Made by a program: the position numbers and the translations under genes. Below, piece after piece: positions 16,719 through 24,709 of a stretch of DNA of 64,000 nt. Source of the DNA: Advenella sp048381675 (GTDB lineage: Bacteria > Pseudomonadota > Gammaproteobacteria > Burkholderiales > Burkholderiaceae_B); contig NZ_JBLWIS010000001.1 in the NCBI RefSeq assembly GCF_048381675.1, positions 434,001 through 498,000 on the forward strand, in the 5' to 3' direction. The notes under the pieces were generated by a model. That model ran no database searches. It was not told where the DNA came from and worked only from the letters and a program-made list of their open reading frames with translations. Numbering within the stretch: position 1 is the first letter of the stretch; each line of letters begins with the position of its first letter.

Positions 16719-17164
16719 AAGTGGTTGTACAGCGGGTAAGCCAGGCCAGTGTCACGGTAGATGGTACGTTAAGAGCCAGTATTGATCGTGGATTGCTCTT
16801 GCTGGTGGGTATTACACCTGTTGATACCCAAAAAGATATTGATTATCTGGTTCGTAAAATTACGCAGCTGCGAATCTTTGATGATGAGCAGGGCGTCATG
16901 AACCTGTCGATCCTTGACAAGGGGTTTGATATTCTGGCGGTTAGCCAGTTCACCCTGTTGGCGGATACCCGAAAGGGCAATCGTCCTTCTTACATTAAGG
17001 CGGCACGTCCTGAAATGGCTTTGCCTTTTTTTGAGCGTTTCGTGCAGTCACTAGAGTCGGCCATGGGTAAGACGGTGCCAACCGGGGTCTTTGGTGCAGA
17101 CATGAAAGTAGCCCTGCTCAATGATGGTCCCGTGACCATTTTGTTGGATAGCATTGATGGATGA
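16715..17164 (+). CDS. dtd: D-aminoacyl-tRNA deacylase
   Basis: A 149-residue protein with the two DTD signatures, SQFTL at 77-81 and NDGPVT at 136-141 (the cross-subunit Gly-cisPro motif), and the start MKVVVQRVSQASVTVDG. It removes D-amino acids from mischarged tRNA and also clears glycine from tRNA-Ala. The ATG overlaps the lipoprotein stop (ATGA). Further in-frame codons upstream lie inside that gene and are not needed. The 3' end overlaps fetA by 8 bp. Confidence 0.96.
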   Translation: MKVVVQRVSQASVTVDGTLRASIDRGLLLLVGITPVDTQKDIDYLVRKITQLRIFDDEQGVMNLSILDKGFDILAVSQFTLLADTRKGNRPSYIKAARPEMALPFFERFVQSLESAMGKTVPTGVFGADMKVALLNDGPVTILLDSIDG

Positions 17165-17843
17165 GAAGACGGTCTTGCTGACGGCCGACAAGCTGTGCCG
17201 GATTGATCCCGTCAGCAAAGTCGTGCTCGTGAAATCTGCGTCGTGCCGCATTTACCCGGGTGACCGGATAGTCCTTTCCGGAAGTTCTGGTTCGGGGAAA
17301 AGTGTGTTTTGTCGTCTGTTGGGTTTGCTTGACCAGCCAGACCAGGGCAGTATCGTGTTTAACGGTCAACTCGTCAAGCCGGCGGATATTCCTTTTTACC
17401 GATCCAGGGTTGCCTATATTCGACAGCGGCCCGTATTGTTAAGGGGTACCGTACAGGAAAACCTGGTGTTTCCATTTGCCTTGCACATCAACCGGGAACA
17501 TAGCTTCAACCCTGATAGAATTGCCTGGTTTTTGTCCATGATTAACAAGCCAGCCTCATTTTTACATAAAAATGCGGCCGATTTGTCGGGTGGGGAACGG
17601 CAATTGGTTTGTCTGTTAAGAGTATTGCAATTGGATCCGGTTATCCTTTTGCTGGATGAGCCTACTTCTGCCCTGGACATGGAGATGGCCATGCAGGTTG
17701 AATTGTTGATCAATCAGTGGATGCAGTTACATGACGAAACCAGGGCCTATGTGTGGATCAGCCATGATGAGCAGCAAAAACTGCGCGTCGGGCGGCAGAT
17801 CTGGCAGATGAATGCCGGCTTGTTAACAACGGATGCCCTGTAA
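17157..17843 (+). CDS. fetA: Iron export ABC transporter ATPase FetA (YbbL-like)
   Basis: A 228-residue ABC ATPase with Walker A GSSGSGKS, signature LSGGERQLVCLLR, Walker B ILLLDEPTSALD and switch His in ISHDEQQK. Its partner is the UPF0014 permease that starts in its own stop codon, the arrangement of E. coli fetAB, which exports iron and protects from oxidative stress. The substrate is inferred from the partner. Start ATG at 17157 inside the end of dtd; the preceding TTG at 17154 is less likely. Confidence 0.85.
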   Translation: MDEKTVLLTADKLCRIDPVSKVVLVKSASCRIYPGDRIVLSGSSGSGKSVFCRLLGLLDQPDQGSIVFNGQLVKPADIPFYRSRVAYIRQRPVLLRGTVQENLVFPFALHINREHSFNPDRIAWFLSMINKPASFLHKNAADLSGGERQLVCLLRVLQLDPVILLLDEPTSALDMEMAMQVELLINQWMQLHDETRAYVWISHDEQQKLRVGRQIWQMNAGLLTTDAL

Positions 17844-18637
17844 TGCCTTCTTATATAGAAATTTCTTACCTTGATATAGCCCTGGCCTCCTTGCTGGTGC
17901 TGGCTAATGGCTTGATTTCCGTACTGTTAAAGCTCAAGCTTGAAAAAAGCCTGTTGGTGTCGGCGGTCAGGATGGTGGTTCAGCTTTTGTTGATTGGCTA
18001 TATTCTGAAGTGGGTATTTAGTGTAGATAAATGGTATGTAGTGCTGTTTATCATCGGTATCATGACTTTTATTGCCGGTATGGCGGCGCATAACCGTAAC
18101 CGTATCCAGTATGGTGGCATGCGAATCGATGCACTGGTTTCGGTATGGGTGTCTTCCTGGCTGGTTGCGTTGTTGGGGTTGGTTGTCGTGCTGCAAGTGC
18201 AGCCCTGGTATACACCCCAGTATGTCATACCTATCATGGGCATGATTCTGGGCAATACCCTTACTGGCGTATCATTGGGGCTGGATCGTATTACACATGA
18301 ACTGACACAAAAACGTGAACAGGTTGAGATGCTGCTTTCATTGGGGGCTACCCGCTGGGAGGCTTATAAAGAGCCGGCACAAAATGCCGTGATGGCAGGC
18401 ATGATGCCAACGATTAACAGCATGATGGTGATCGGATTGGTTAGTCTGCCTGGCATGATGACCGGGCAGATTCTTGCCGGTCAAGATCCCGAACAGGCGA
18501 TCCGCTATCAGATTATTGTGATGTTTTTCCTTAGTACCGCTTCGTCAATGGGGTGTGTGTTGGCGGTGGCGTTTGTTTTCAGGCGCTTGTTTTCAGCGTC
18601 ACATACTTTCATGTATTGGAAGTTGCAGGAAAAATAA
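17843..18637 (+). CDS. fetB: Iron export permease FetB (UPF0014 family)
   Basis: A 264-residue membrane protein with about seven hydrophobic segments. UPF0014 marks are LLKLKLEKSLLVSAVRMVVQLLLIGYIL near the N-terminus, IPIMGMILGNTLTGVSLGLDR mid-protein, LLSLGATRWEA, and SMMVIGLVSLPGMMTGQILAG. Overlap with fetA is TAATG, so the two are coupled. It forms the membrane part of the FetAB exporter. Confidence 0.9.
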   Translation: MPSYIEISYLDIALASLLVLANGLISVLLKLKLEKSLLVSAVRMVVQLLLIGYILKWVFSVDKWYVVLFIIGIMTFIAGMAAHNRNRIQYGGMRIDALVSVWVSSWLVALLGLVVVLQVQPWYTPQYVIPIMGMILGNTLTGVSLGLDRITHELTQKREQVEMLLSLGATRWEAYKEPAQNAVMAGMMPTINSMMVIGLVSLPGMMTGQILAGQDPEQAIRYQIIVMFFLSTASSMGCVLAVAFVFRRLFSASHTFMYWKLQEK

Positions 18638-18658
18638 TTATCAAAGGTGAACAGGGAA

Positions 18659-21451
18659 ATGGCTAAGCAAGGCGGCATGACAGATCCTTCAGTACAAAGT
18701 ATTGAGGCGCTTGTACAGGAAATGGGTACCCATCCTGAAATTGGCTTGACCAGTAAACAGGCCAGCGAACGATTGCAAAAATATGGCCCAAACGAGCTGC
18801 GTGCCGCCATGCCAGTACCCGGCTGGCGGCGGTTTTTAATGCAGTTTCAAGACCCGCTGGTTTATTTGCTGTTGGCAGCGATTGCTATTTCGGTGTTTGC
18901 CTGGGGTGTCGAGGGCTGGTCAGGCTGGCCTATTGATGCGCTGGTTATCTTATTGATTGTGGTAGGCAATGCCCTTTTGGGATATGTGCAAGAGCACAAG
19001 GCCGAAAATGCAGTGGCGGCGCTGGCTAAAATGACCGAAGTCACTTCTGCCGTTTTGCGGGATGGCGTGGTTAGCCGGGTACCCAGCACTACGCTGGTCG
19101 TAGGCGATATTCTCATGCTCGAAGAGGGTGATGCCGTGGGTGCTGACGCCCGCCTGATTCGCGCTTCTTCCCTGAAAATCCAGGAGGCTTCCCTGACAGG
19201 GGAAAGCGAGGCGGTCATGAAGGACGAGGCCTGCCTGAACAGGGTTTTGCCCTTGGGTGACCGCTTGAACATGATTTTCAAAGGTACGGCGGTCGTGCAA
19301 GGTACTGGCAAGGCAATTGTGACGGCGACCGGCATGGATACGGAAATGGGTTCCATTGCGCAAATGCTCGATCGAACCGTTGAAGGCCACACCCCTTTGC
19401 AAAAGGAAATAGCTCACATTGGCCGCATGCTGGGCAAGGCCGTAGTGGCCATTGCCATAGTGGTCGTGATAACCGTGTTGCTATTGGCTGAAATCAAGAG
19501 TGTTTCTGATGTTATTAATGTCTTGTTGCTAGGGGTTTCCCTTGCGGTTGCGGCAGTGCCTGAAGGACTGCCAGCGATCTTGTCAGTCGTGCTGGCGTTG
19601 GGTGTCCAGAAAATGGCCAAGCGTAATGCGATTGTTAAAAAACTGTCCTCAGTTGAAACGCTGGGGTCCGCCTCGGTAATTTGTACTGATAAAACAGGTA
19701 CCCTGACCCGCTCGGAAATGACAATCGGGCAAGCCTATACCAGTTCCGGCCGTACCGAGTTGACGGGGGTGGGTTACATTCCTGAGGGTAGTGTCAGGCA
19801 CAACGATAAGCCACTTGAACAAGGGAAGTTGCATGCTGAACAGATCGTGCTGCTCAGTGGCGGTAGTCTGGCCAATAATGCGGATTTGCGCTTGAACAAG
19901 GATGGAGAGTGGGAAATCCAGGGGGACCCGACCGAGGCTGCATTTTTGGTTGCTGAACAGAAATTGAATGTGGCGGAGCGTCGTAAACAGCGTTTTGAAA
20001 GGGTCATGGAAATTCCGTTCAGTTCTGACCGGAAAATGATGTCTACCATTGAGAAAGACCATGAGCATGGGGACATGCTGGTTTTGGTTAGCAAGGGGGC
20101 CCCCGATGTACTCATGGCACGGTGTACACAATTCCGTTCAGGTACTGAGGTGGTGGCATTTACCGAGGAGATGCGTGCCAAGGCATTGGCCGATGTGGAC
20201 CGCTTGTCCGATGCGGCCTATCGAACGCTTTCTGTCGCTTATCGTCCTGTTGCCAGTCACGAGGATCTTAAGCGAGCAGAAGAACTAGAAAAAAACCTGA
20301 TATTTGTCGGGACGGTTGGGATTATAGATCCGCCGCGTGAAGAAGTGGCGGTTGCCATTGAGGAAGCGCACAGGGCAGGCATAAGGGTCATCATGATTAC
20401 CGGTGACCATCCGCGTACGGCAGCCCGCATTGCCAAGGATTTGGGCATAATTGCCGAAGGGGAGAGTGCCCTTACAGGTGAGGACCTTGACCGTCTTGAT
20501 GAACTGGCGTTCCATCAGGCCATTGAAACGGTTTCCGTGTTTGCCCGGGTGGCACCCGCCCACAAGCAGCGGATTGTTGATGCCTTGCAGGGACAGGGCC
20601 ATATTGTAGCCATGACCGGCGATGGCGTGAATGATGCACCGGCCTTGAAAACTGCTGACATTGGTGTGGCCATGGGGATTACCGGCACCGAAGTGACCAA
20701 GGAAGCGGGCAAGATGGTACTTGCTGATGATAACTTTGCCACCATTGTCTCTGCCGTCCGGGAGGGGCGGAATATCTTTGATAATATTCGCAAATTCTTG
20801 CGTTATTTGCTGTCATCCAATATGGGAGAAGTCCTTACCGTATTTTTGGGGGTGATTGGTGCAAGCATGCTTGGTTTGTATACAGAGAATGGCGGTATTG
20901 TCGTGCCTCTGCTGGCCACCCAAATTTTATGGATTAACCTGATGACCGATTCAGGGCCTGCCCTGGCCATGGGACTGGATCCCCAAACCGAAGATGTGAT
21001 GGCGCGAAAGCCCCGCCTGCAAACAGAACGTACCATTAACAGCGAAATGTGGCAGGGTGTTTTTTTTATTGGTCTGGTCATGAGTATTGCTACTTTGTTT
21101 ACGATAGATTTTTATTTGCCAGGAGGCATGATGAAAGGGGAAGAAAGTTTGGAACTTGCCCGCACCGCCGGATTTACGGTCTTGGTGTTTGCCCAGTTGT
21201 TCAATTGTTTCAATGCCCGTTCCGAATTGACAAGTGCGTTCGTGAATATGTTTGTTAATCGCTGGCTCTTGGGAGCCGTTGCTTTGTCGATTCTTTTGCA
21301 GGTGGCTGTGGTGCATATCCCTTTTCTTAACACGGCATTTAATACGGTTCCCATGAGCCTTTCACAATGGGGTATGTGTATTTTGATGGGGAGTAGTGTG
21401 TTGTGGTTGAGTGAAATCCGTAAACTGGCCCTGAGACGTCTGGAGAAGTAA
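18659..21451 (+). CDS. Cation-transporting P-type ATPase, type II (Ca2+-ATPase-like)
   Basis: A 930-residue P-type ATPase. It has an N-terminal cation ATPase domain (SIEALVQEMGTHPEIGLTSK), the TGE loop SLTGESE, membrane helix 4 PEGLPAIL, the phosphorylated Asp344 in CTDKTGTLT, the nucleotide-binding KGAPDVL, the hinge TGDGVNDAPAL and helix 6 NLMTDSGPALAMG. The PEGLP and N..TD pattern resembles PMR1/SERCA-type pumps, so Ca2+ (or Mn2+) efflux is inferred; a Na+/K+ specificity cannot be excluded. ATG 18659 is chosen over a GTG at 18647. The stop is directly followed by a Na+/Ca2+ exchanger gene, which supports a calcium role. Confidence 0.88.
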   Translation: MAKQGGMTDPSVQSIEALVQEMGTHPEIGLTSKQASERLQKYGPNELRAAMPVPGWRRFLMQFQDPLVYLLLAAIAISVFAWGVEGWSGWPIDALVILLIVVGNALLGYVQEHKAENAVAALAKMTEVTSAVLRDGVVSRVPSTTLVVGDILMLEEGDAVGADARLIRASSLKIQEASLTGESEAVMKDEACLNRVLPLGDRLNMIFKGTAVVQGTGKAIVTATGMDTEMGSIAQMLDRTVEGHTPLQKEIAHIGRMLGKAVVAIAIVVVITVLLLAEIKSVSDVINVLLLGVSLAVAAVPEGLPAILSVVLALGVQKMAKRNAIVKKLSSVETLGSASVICTDKTGTLTRSEMTIGQAYTSSGRTELTGVGYIPEGSVRHNDKPLEQGKLHAEQIVLLSGGSLANNADLRLNKDGEWEIQGDPTEAAFLVAEQKLNVAERRKQRFERVMEIPFSSDRKMMSTIEKDHEHGDMLVLVSKGAPDVLMARCTQFRSGTEVVAFTEEMRAKALADVDRLSDAAYRTLSVAYRPVASHEDLKRAEELEKNLIFVGTVGIIDPPREEVAVAIEEAHRAGIRVIMITGDHPRTAARIAKDLGIIAEGESALTGEDLDRLDELAFHQAIETVSVFARVAPAHKQRIVDALQGQGHIVAMTGDGVNDAPALKTADIGVAMGITGTEVTKEAGKMVLADDNFATIVSAVREGRNIFDNIRKFLRYLLSSNMGEVLTVFLGVIGASMLGLYTENGGIVVPLLATQILWINLMTDSGPALAMGLDPQTEDVMARKPRLQTERTINSEMWQGVFFIGLVMSIATLFTIDFYLPGGMMKGEESLELARTAGFTVLVFAQLFNCFNARSELTSAFVNMFVNRWLLGAVALSILLQVAVVHIPFLNTAFNTVPMSLSQWGMCILMGSSVLWLSEIRKLALRRLEK

Positions 21452-22432
21452 TTGGAATTGCATCCCGCAGTTATTTTTGTCGCTGGCCTGGTCATTATTA
21501 TCCTTGGTGCCGAGATGATTCTCAGGGGCGCCGCCCGTATTGCTATTATGCTTCGGGTCAAGCCGATTATTATTGGCCTGACCATTGTTTCCATTGGCAC
21601 CAGTACACCTGAACTGGCTGTGGGTATAACCGCGGGGTTTAATGGTGAAGGAGAAATGGCTATTGGAAATATCATAGGCACTAATTTGGTTAATATCCTG
21701 TTTATCCTGGGCTTGAGTGCAGCCATTCGTGCCTTGCCGATCCAGTCGCAAAACCTCAAGCTTGATTTGCCCATGATCGTATTTTGTTCGCTGGTTTTGC
21801 TGGTATTTTCCCTTGACGGGCATCTTAGCCGGCTTGATGCCTCAATTTTGCTTTTGATGGCCCTGGTTTATACCTTTGTCCTGATTCGCAAAAGCCGGCA
21901 AGAGCCTGTGGCCGTGCAACATGAGTTTGCCCAAGAGTTTGGCGCTGAAAAAACCATTACCACCTGGGCGGCCACTACAAAAACCTGGAATCTTATTCTT
22001 TTGTGCGCTGGCATGGCCTTATCGATCTTGGGGGCAGACCTGCTAGTGGACAGTGCGGTCACTATCGCAGAGCATTTCGGGGTTTCAAATGCCATCATAG
22101 GCCTTACAATTGTTGCGATTGGTACCTCATCTCCCGAATTGGTTACCACCATTTTGTCTACCATCAAGAATGACCGGGATGTGGCTATCGGCAATCTTAT
22201 TGGCAGCAGTATTTACAATATCCTGTTTATTCTGGGTGTAACGGGTTTTGTCGTGCCTAACGGACTGAATATAGGTTCAGATCTTCTCTGGATTGATTTT
22301 CCATTGATGATTGCCGTTTCTGTATTATGCATTCCCATCTTTAAAAGCCAGGCAACCGTTTCACGCAAGGAAGGTGCATTCTTTGTTTTTCTTTATTTAG
22401 CCTATATGGCCTTATTGTTGTCCCGTATTTAG
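21452..22432 (+). CDS. Calcium/sodium antiporter (CaCA family, YrbG-like)
   Basis: A 326-residue membrane protein with two homologous halves. Each has an alpha repeat: TIVSIGTSTPELAVGI near residue 50 and TIVAIGTSSPELVTTI near 225, each followed by a G-N-I/L-I-G-[TS] segment (AIGNIIGTNLVNILFILG and AIGNLIGSSIYNILFILG). It exchanges Ca2+ for Na+ or H+. The start is a TTG immediately after the ATPase stop, with GGAG seven bases before it. Coupling with the P-type pump suggests a two-part calcium export unit. Confidence 0.92.
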   Translation: MELHPAVIFVAGLVIIILGAEMILRGAARIAIMLRVKPIIIGLTIVSIGTSTPELAVGITAGFNGEGEMAIGNIIGTNLVNILFILGLSAAIRALPIQSQNLKLDLPMIVFCSLVLLVFSLDGHLSRLDASILLLMALVYTFVLIRKSRQEPVAVQHEFAQEFGAEKTITTWAATTKTWNLILLCAGMALSILGADLLVDSAVTIAEHFGVSNAIIGLTIVAIGTSSPELVTTILSTIKNDRDVAIGNLIGSSIYNILFILGVTGFVVPNGLNIGSDLLWIDFPLMIAVSVLCIPIFKSQATVSRKEGAFFVFLYLAYMALLLSRI

Positions 22433-22435
22433 ATA

Positions 22436-23602
22436 ATGGCTGTTGAGATTATGATGCAAACGATTTCCTGGCAGGAAGCTGAAAAAGATTACTTTGCCTT
22501 CTGGCATTCTGAAAGCGGGGCCAAGCCACCCAGGCGTATTGTTCCAGTGAATGATACCTTGACCGCTGATGAGGCACTGAAGTTGGCGCATGAGGGTACC
22601 GGCTTGCTGTGGCAGGGCGATTATCAGAATGCGCGTCAGCTTTTGCAGGCAATGACGCGGCGACTGGATAAAAAATCATCCAGAAAAAAAGAAAAAACAG
22701 GTTCACCGGAAAATATCAAAGAGGTTTTCAACTTGTACCGGCTGGGGCAGGCACAACGTGCCCGGTTGTTGGGCATGGTGCTAATCCGGATTGATCCCGG
22801 TTTTAAAATTTCCCTTCGTCGTGCACCCGATGTGCAGCAGGCCTGTGCTTTGGTGTACCCGTACACCGATTCATTTGTTGTTTCACTTCGGGAACTATTG
22901 GGGGTGATTGGGGCGTTTGAATGGCGTCGCAACGGGGTACCGGTGCCCGAGGTGGGTGGCAAGATCCATCCTTATTATGGGGTTTTTTCACCGGTTCGGG
23001 GTGAGTATCTCAAGCTGGTTGATCAGGCTCCTTTGCCTGACTCGTGTGAAACCGCTTTTGACATCGGTACCGGTACCGGTGTGTTGTCCATTATCCTGGC
23101 TAAACGGGGTGTCAAGCACATAGTGGCTACTGATATGCAGCAAAGGGCGGTTGAGTGTGCCCGTTTTAATATTGCCAATACAGGGTATCAGGATGTGATT
23201 ACGGTAGAGCAGCGCTCTTTTTTTCCTGATGGAAAAGCGGATTTGATTGTTTGTAATCCGCCCTGGTTGCCGGCGAAGCCTTCTTCACCACTTGAACATG
23301 CGGTTTATGATCCGGACAGCGCGATGCTGAGAGGTTTTTTGAAAAACCTGCCGGCACATTTGAACCGTAACGGGCAAGGTTGGCTGATTATTTCAGATCT
23401 GGCAGAACACCTTGGCTTGCGCAGCCGGGAAGATTTGCTTGGCTGGATAAAACAGGCCGGTTTAACCGTATTGGAAAGGCATGATATAAAACCGCATCAC
23501 GCCAAAGTGGCAGACACCACCGATTTGCTGCATGCCGCCCGAAAAGCTGAAGTGACCAGTTTGTGGCGGCTTGCCGTGCACGAATGTACTGACGTTGGCT
23601 AA
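22436..23602 (+). CDS. Class I SAM-dependent methyltransferase
   Basis: A 388-residue protein. The C-terminal half is a Rossmann methyltransferase: SAM loop FDIGTGTGVLSIILAKRG, acidic ATDMQQ, and the NPPW motif in LIVCNPPWLPAKP. NPPY/NPPW marks enzymes that methylate planar nitrogen groups (amide or base), for example PrmB-like, PrmC-like or RlmG-like. The N-terminal about 190 residues are not recognised. It starts three bases after the antiporter stop. The target is unknown. Its stop directly abuts the stop of the convergent lipoprotein gene. Confidence 0.8.
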   Translation: MAVEIMMQTISWQEAEKDYFAFWHSESGAKPPRRIVPVNDTLTADEALKLAHEGTGLLWQGDYQNARQLLQAMTRRLDKKSSRKKEKTGSPENIKEVFNLYRLGQAQRARLLGMVLIRIDPGFKISLRRAPDVQQACALVYPYTDSFVVSLRELLGVIGAFEWRRNGVPVPEVGGKIHPYYGVFSPVRGEYLKLVDQAPLPDSCETAFDIGTGTGVLSIILAKRGVKHIVATDMQQRAVECARFNIANTGYQDVITVEQRSFFPDGKADLIVCNPPWLPAKPSSPLEHAVYDPDSAMLRGFLKNLPAHLNRNGQGWLIISDLAEHLGLRSREDLLGWIKQAGLTVLERHDIKPHHAKVADTTDLLHAARKAEVTSLWRLAVHECTDVG

Positions 23603-23857
23603 TTAATTACACTGAAACGTCATGAAGTAGGCATCGTCAGTATTGCCGGAACCGGTTGGTGCATGTTGTGAGGCATTGACAACCGCTTGTGAGCCGCAGG
23701 TTGCCTGTGCTGATTTCATGCACATTTGCCAATTTGGAGGGGTAGTGGCATTTTCAGAACATTTCACGCCAAAATTATTTCTGTCAACGATGTCTATGCC
23801 GCTAGAGGCGCAGCCTGCCAACACAAGGGGAAAAATAGCGAGTAGAATTTTTTTCAT
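23603..23857 (-). CDS. Small hypothetical lipoprotein, 84 residues
   Basis: It has a signal peptide and lipobox LVLAGCASSG with lipidated Cys16. The mature part of about 68 residues has four more cysteines (KCSEN, MCMKS, TCGSQ, FQCN), which could form two disulfides in the periplasm. I do not recognise the family. It is the only gene of its transcript and ends exactly where the convergent methyltransferase ends. Confidence 0.7.
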   Translation of the reverse strand: MKKILLAIFPLVLAGCASSGIDIVDRNNFGVKCSENATTPPNWQMCMKSAQATCGSQAVVNASQHAPTGSGNTDDAYFMTFQCN

Positions 23858-23972
23858 GAATTTATCTCCAGTGGACAGCGAATATTGTAGCGAAAATAAG
23901 AGAATGTTTTTACTTTTAATTGAATTAAGAATATAGTATTTTAATAATGAAAAAAATTTCTTGCTTTTTTAA

Positions 23973-24001
23973 GTAAAGTGGTTTTACACAGTGTAAAGTG
24001 G
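23973..24001. promoter_or_regulatory. Direct repeats and dyad upstream of two small envelope genes
   Basis: GTAAAGTGG occurs at 23973-23981 and again at 23993-24001, 20 bp apart (two helical turns). Between and over them lies the dyad TTTACAC-A-GTGTAAA at 23983-23997. The layout looks like a regulator binding region between the leftward lipoprotein (start 23857) and the rightward gene at 24142. A further dyad, TGTACT/AGTACA, lies at 24080-24098. No known regulator is assigned. Confidence 0.4.
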
Positions 24002-24141
24002 CAGCATGACTTTCGTAATGGGTAAAATTTTTTTATCATGCAGCTCAGATATCTGAAAGTTTCTTTTTGTTTCAAAAAATGTACTGGCAACGAGTACAAT
24101 GGTTTTTATACTAACTAGTAACGTATTTTATGAGGATTTTA

Positions 24142-24513
24142 ATGATGAAAAAATATATTATCCCCGCTTTGGTTGCGCTCACTGCTTCAACAATGGTTCA
24201 GGCTCAAGAGAAGGACACGCGTTCCGCATGGGCAAAATCCCAGGATATGTATGTGGCGCCTTCATTGCGAATGACCGAAACTACGGTCATCATGACGCCT
24301 GAGCAGGCTCAGCAATTTAAGAGCTCAGGTGAGAAAGTACTGCCAGCAGGTTCCTATGAGGACGTTACCACTGTCCGTAAGATTATTTATCCAGACGGAA
24401 CCGTGGTGCAGGTTCAGGAAGAGGCAGGAAAAGTTTTGCCTGTAGCGCCTGGCGCAACGCAAATGGCGCCGCAAGGAACTGCACCTGTGCAGGATTTGTC
24501 TACACCCAAGTAA
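24142..24513 (+). CDS. Hypothetical periplasmic protein, 123 residues
   Basis: It has a signal peptide (MMKKYIIPALVALTASTMVQA) with a likely cleavage after VQA. The mature part has no cysteine and includes SLRMTETTVIMTPEQAQQF, YPDGTVVQVQEE and a Pro/Ala/Gln-rich tail. GAGGA five bases before the ATG at 24142 decides the start over an in-frame ATG at 24130. Function unknown. A terminator follows at 24577. Confidence 0.65.
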   Translation: MMKKYIIPALVALTASTMVQAQEKDTRSAWAKSQDMYVAPSLRMTETTVIMTPEQAQQFKSSGEKVLPAGSYEDVTTVRKIIYPDGTVVQVQEEAGKVLPVAPGATQMAPQGTAPVQDLSTPK

Positions 24514-24576
24514 GACCGTTACTCTTCGGTACTCGCCTGACCTGGCTTTTTAGCCAGAATCCTCAGGCAGTCCTCA

Positions 24577-24602
24577 TGCCCGCCTTAACGGCGGGCATTT
24601 TA
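24577..24602 (+). terminator. Rho-independent terminator
   Basis: TGCCCGCC (24577-24584) and GGCGGGCA (24590-24597) form a GC-rich 8-bp stem with a 5-base loop, followed by TTTTAATTT. It ends the transcript of the small periplasmic protein gene. A weaker hairpin, CTGGC/GCCAG, lies just upstream at 24542-24556. Confidence 0.85.
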
Positions 24603-24709
24603 ATTTGGGCGGTTATTTCAAATCAGGCCGGACACATTTAACCCTTATCCGGTTTTATCCGGGGTTCCCCAATTAGAATTAAGCAGCTTACAAAAAATCG
24701 GGGGTAGAC

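Noticed and set aside
24099..24302. Alternative frame overlapping the small periplasmic protein gene
   Set aside because: The frame at 24142 has a good Shine-Dalgarno and a clear signal peptide; this one has neither.
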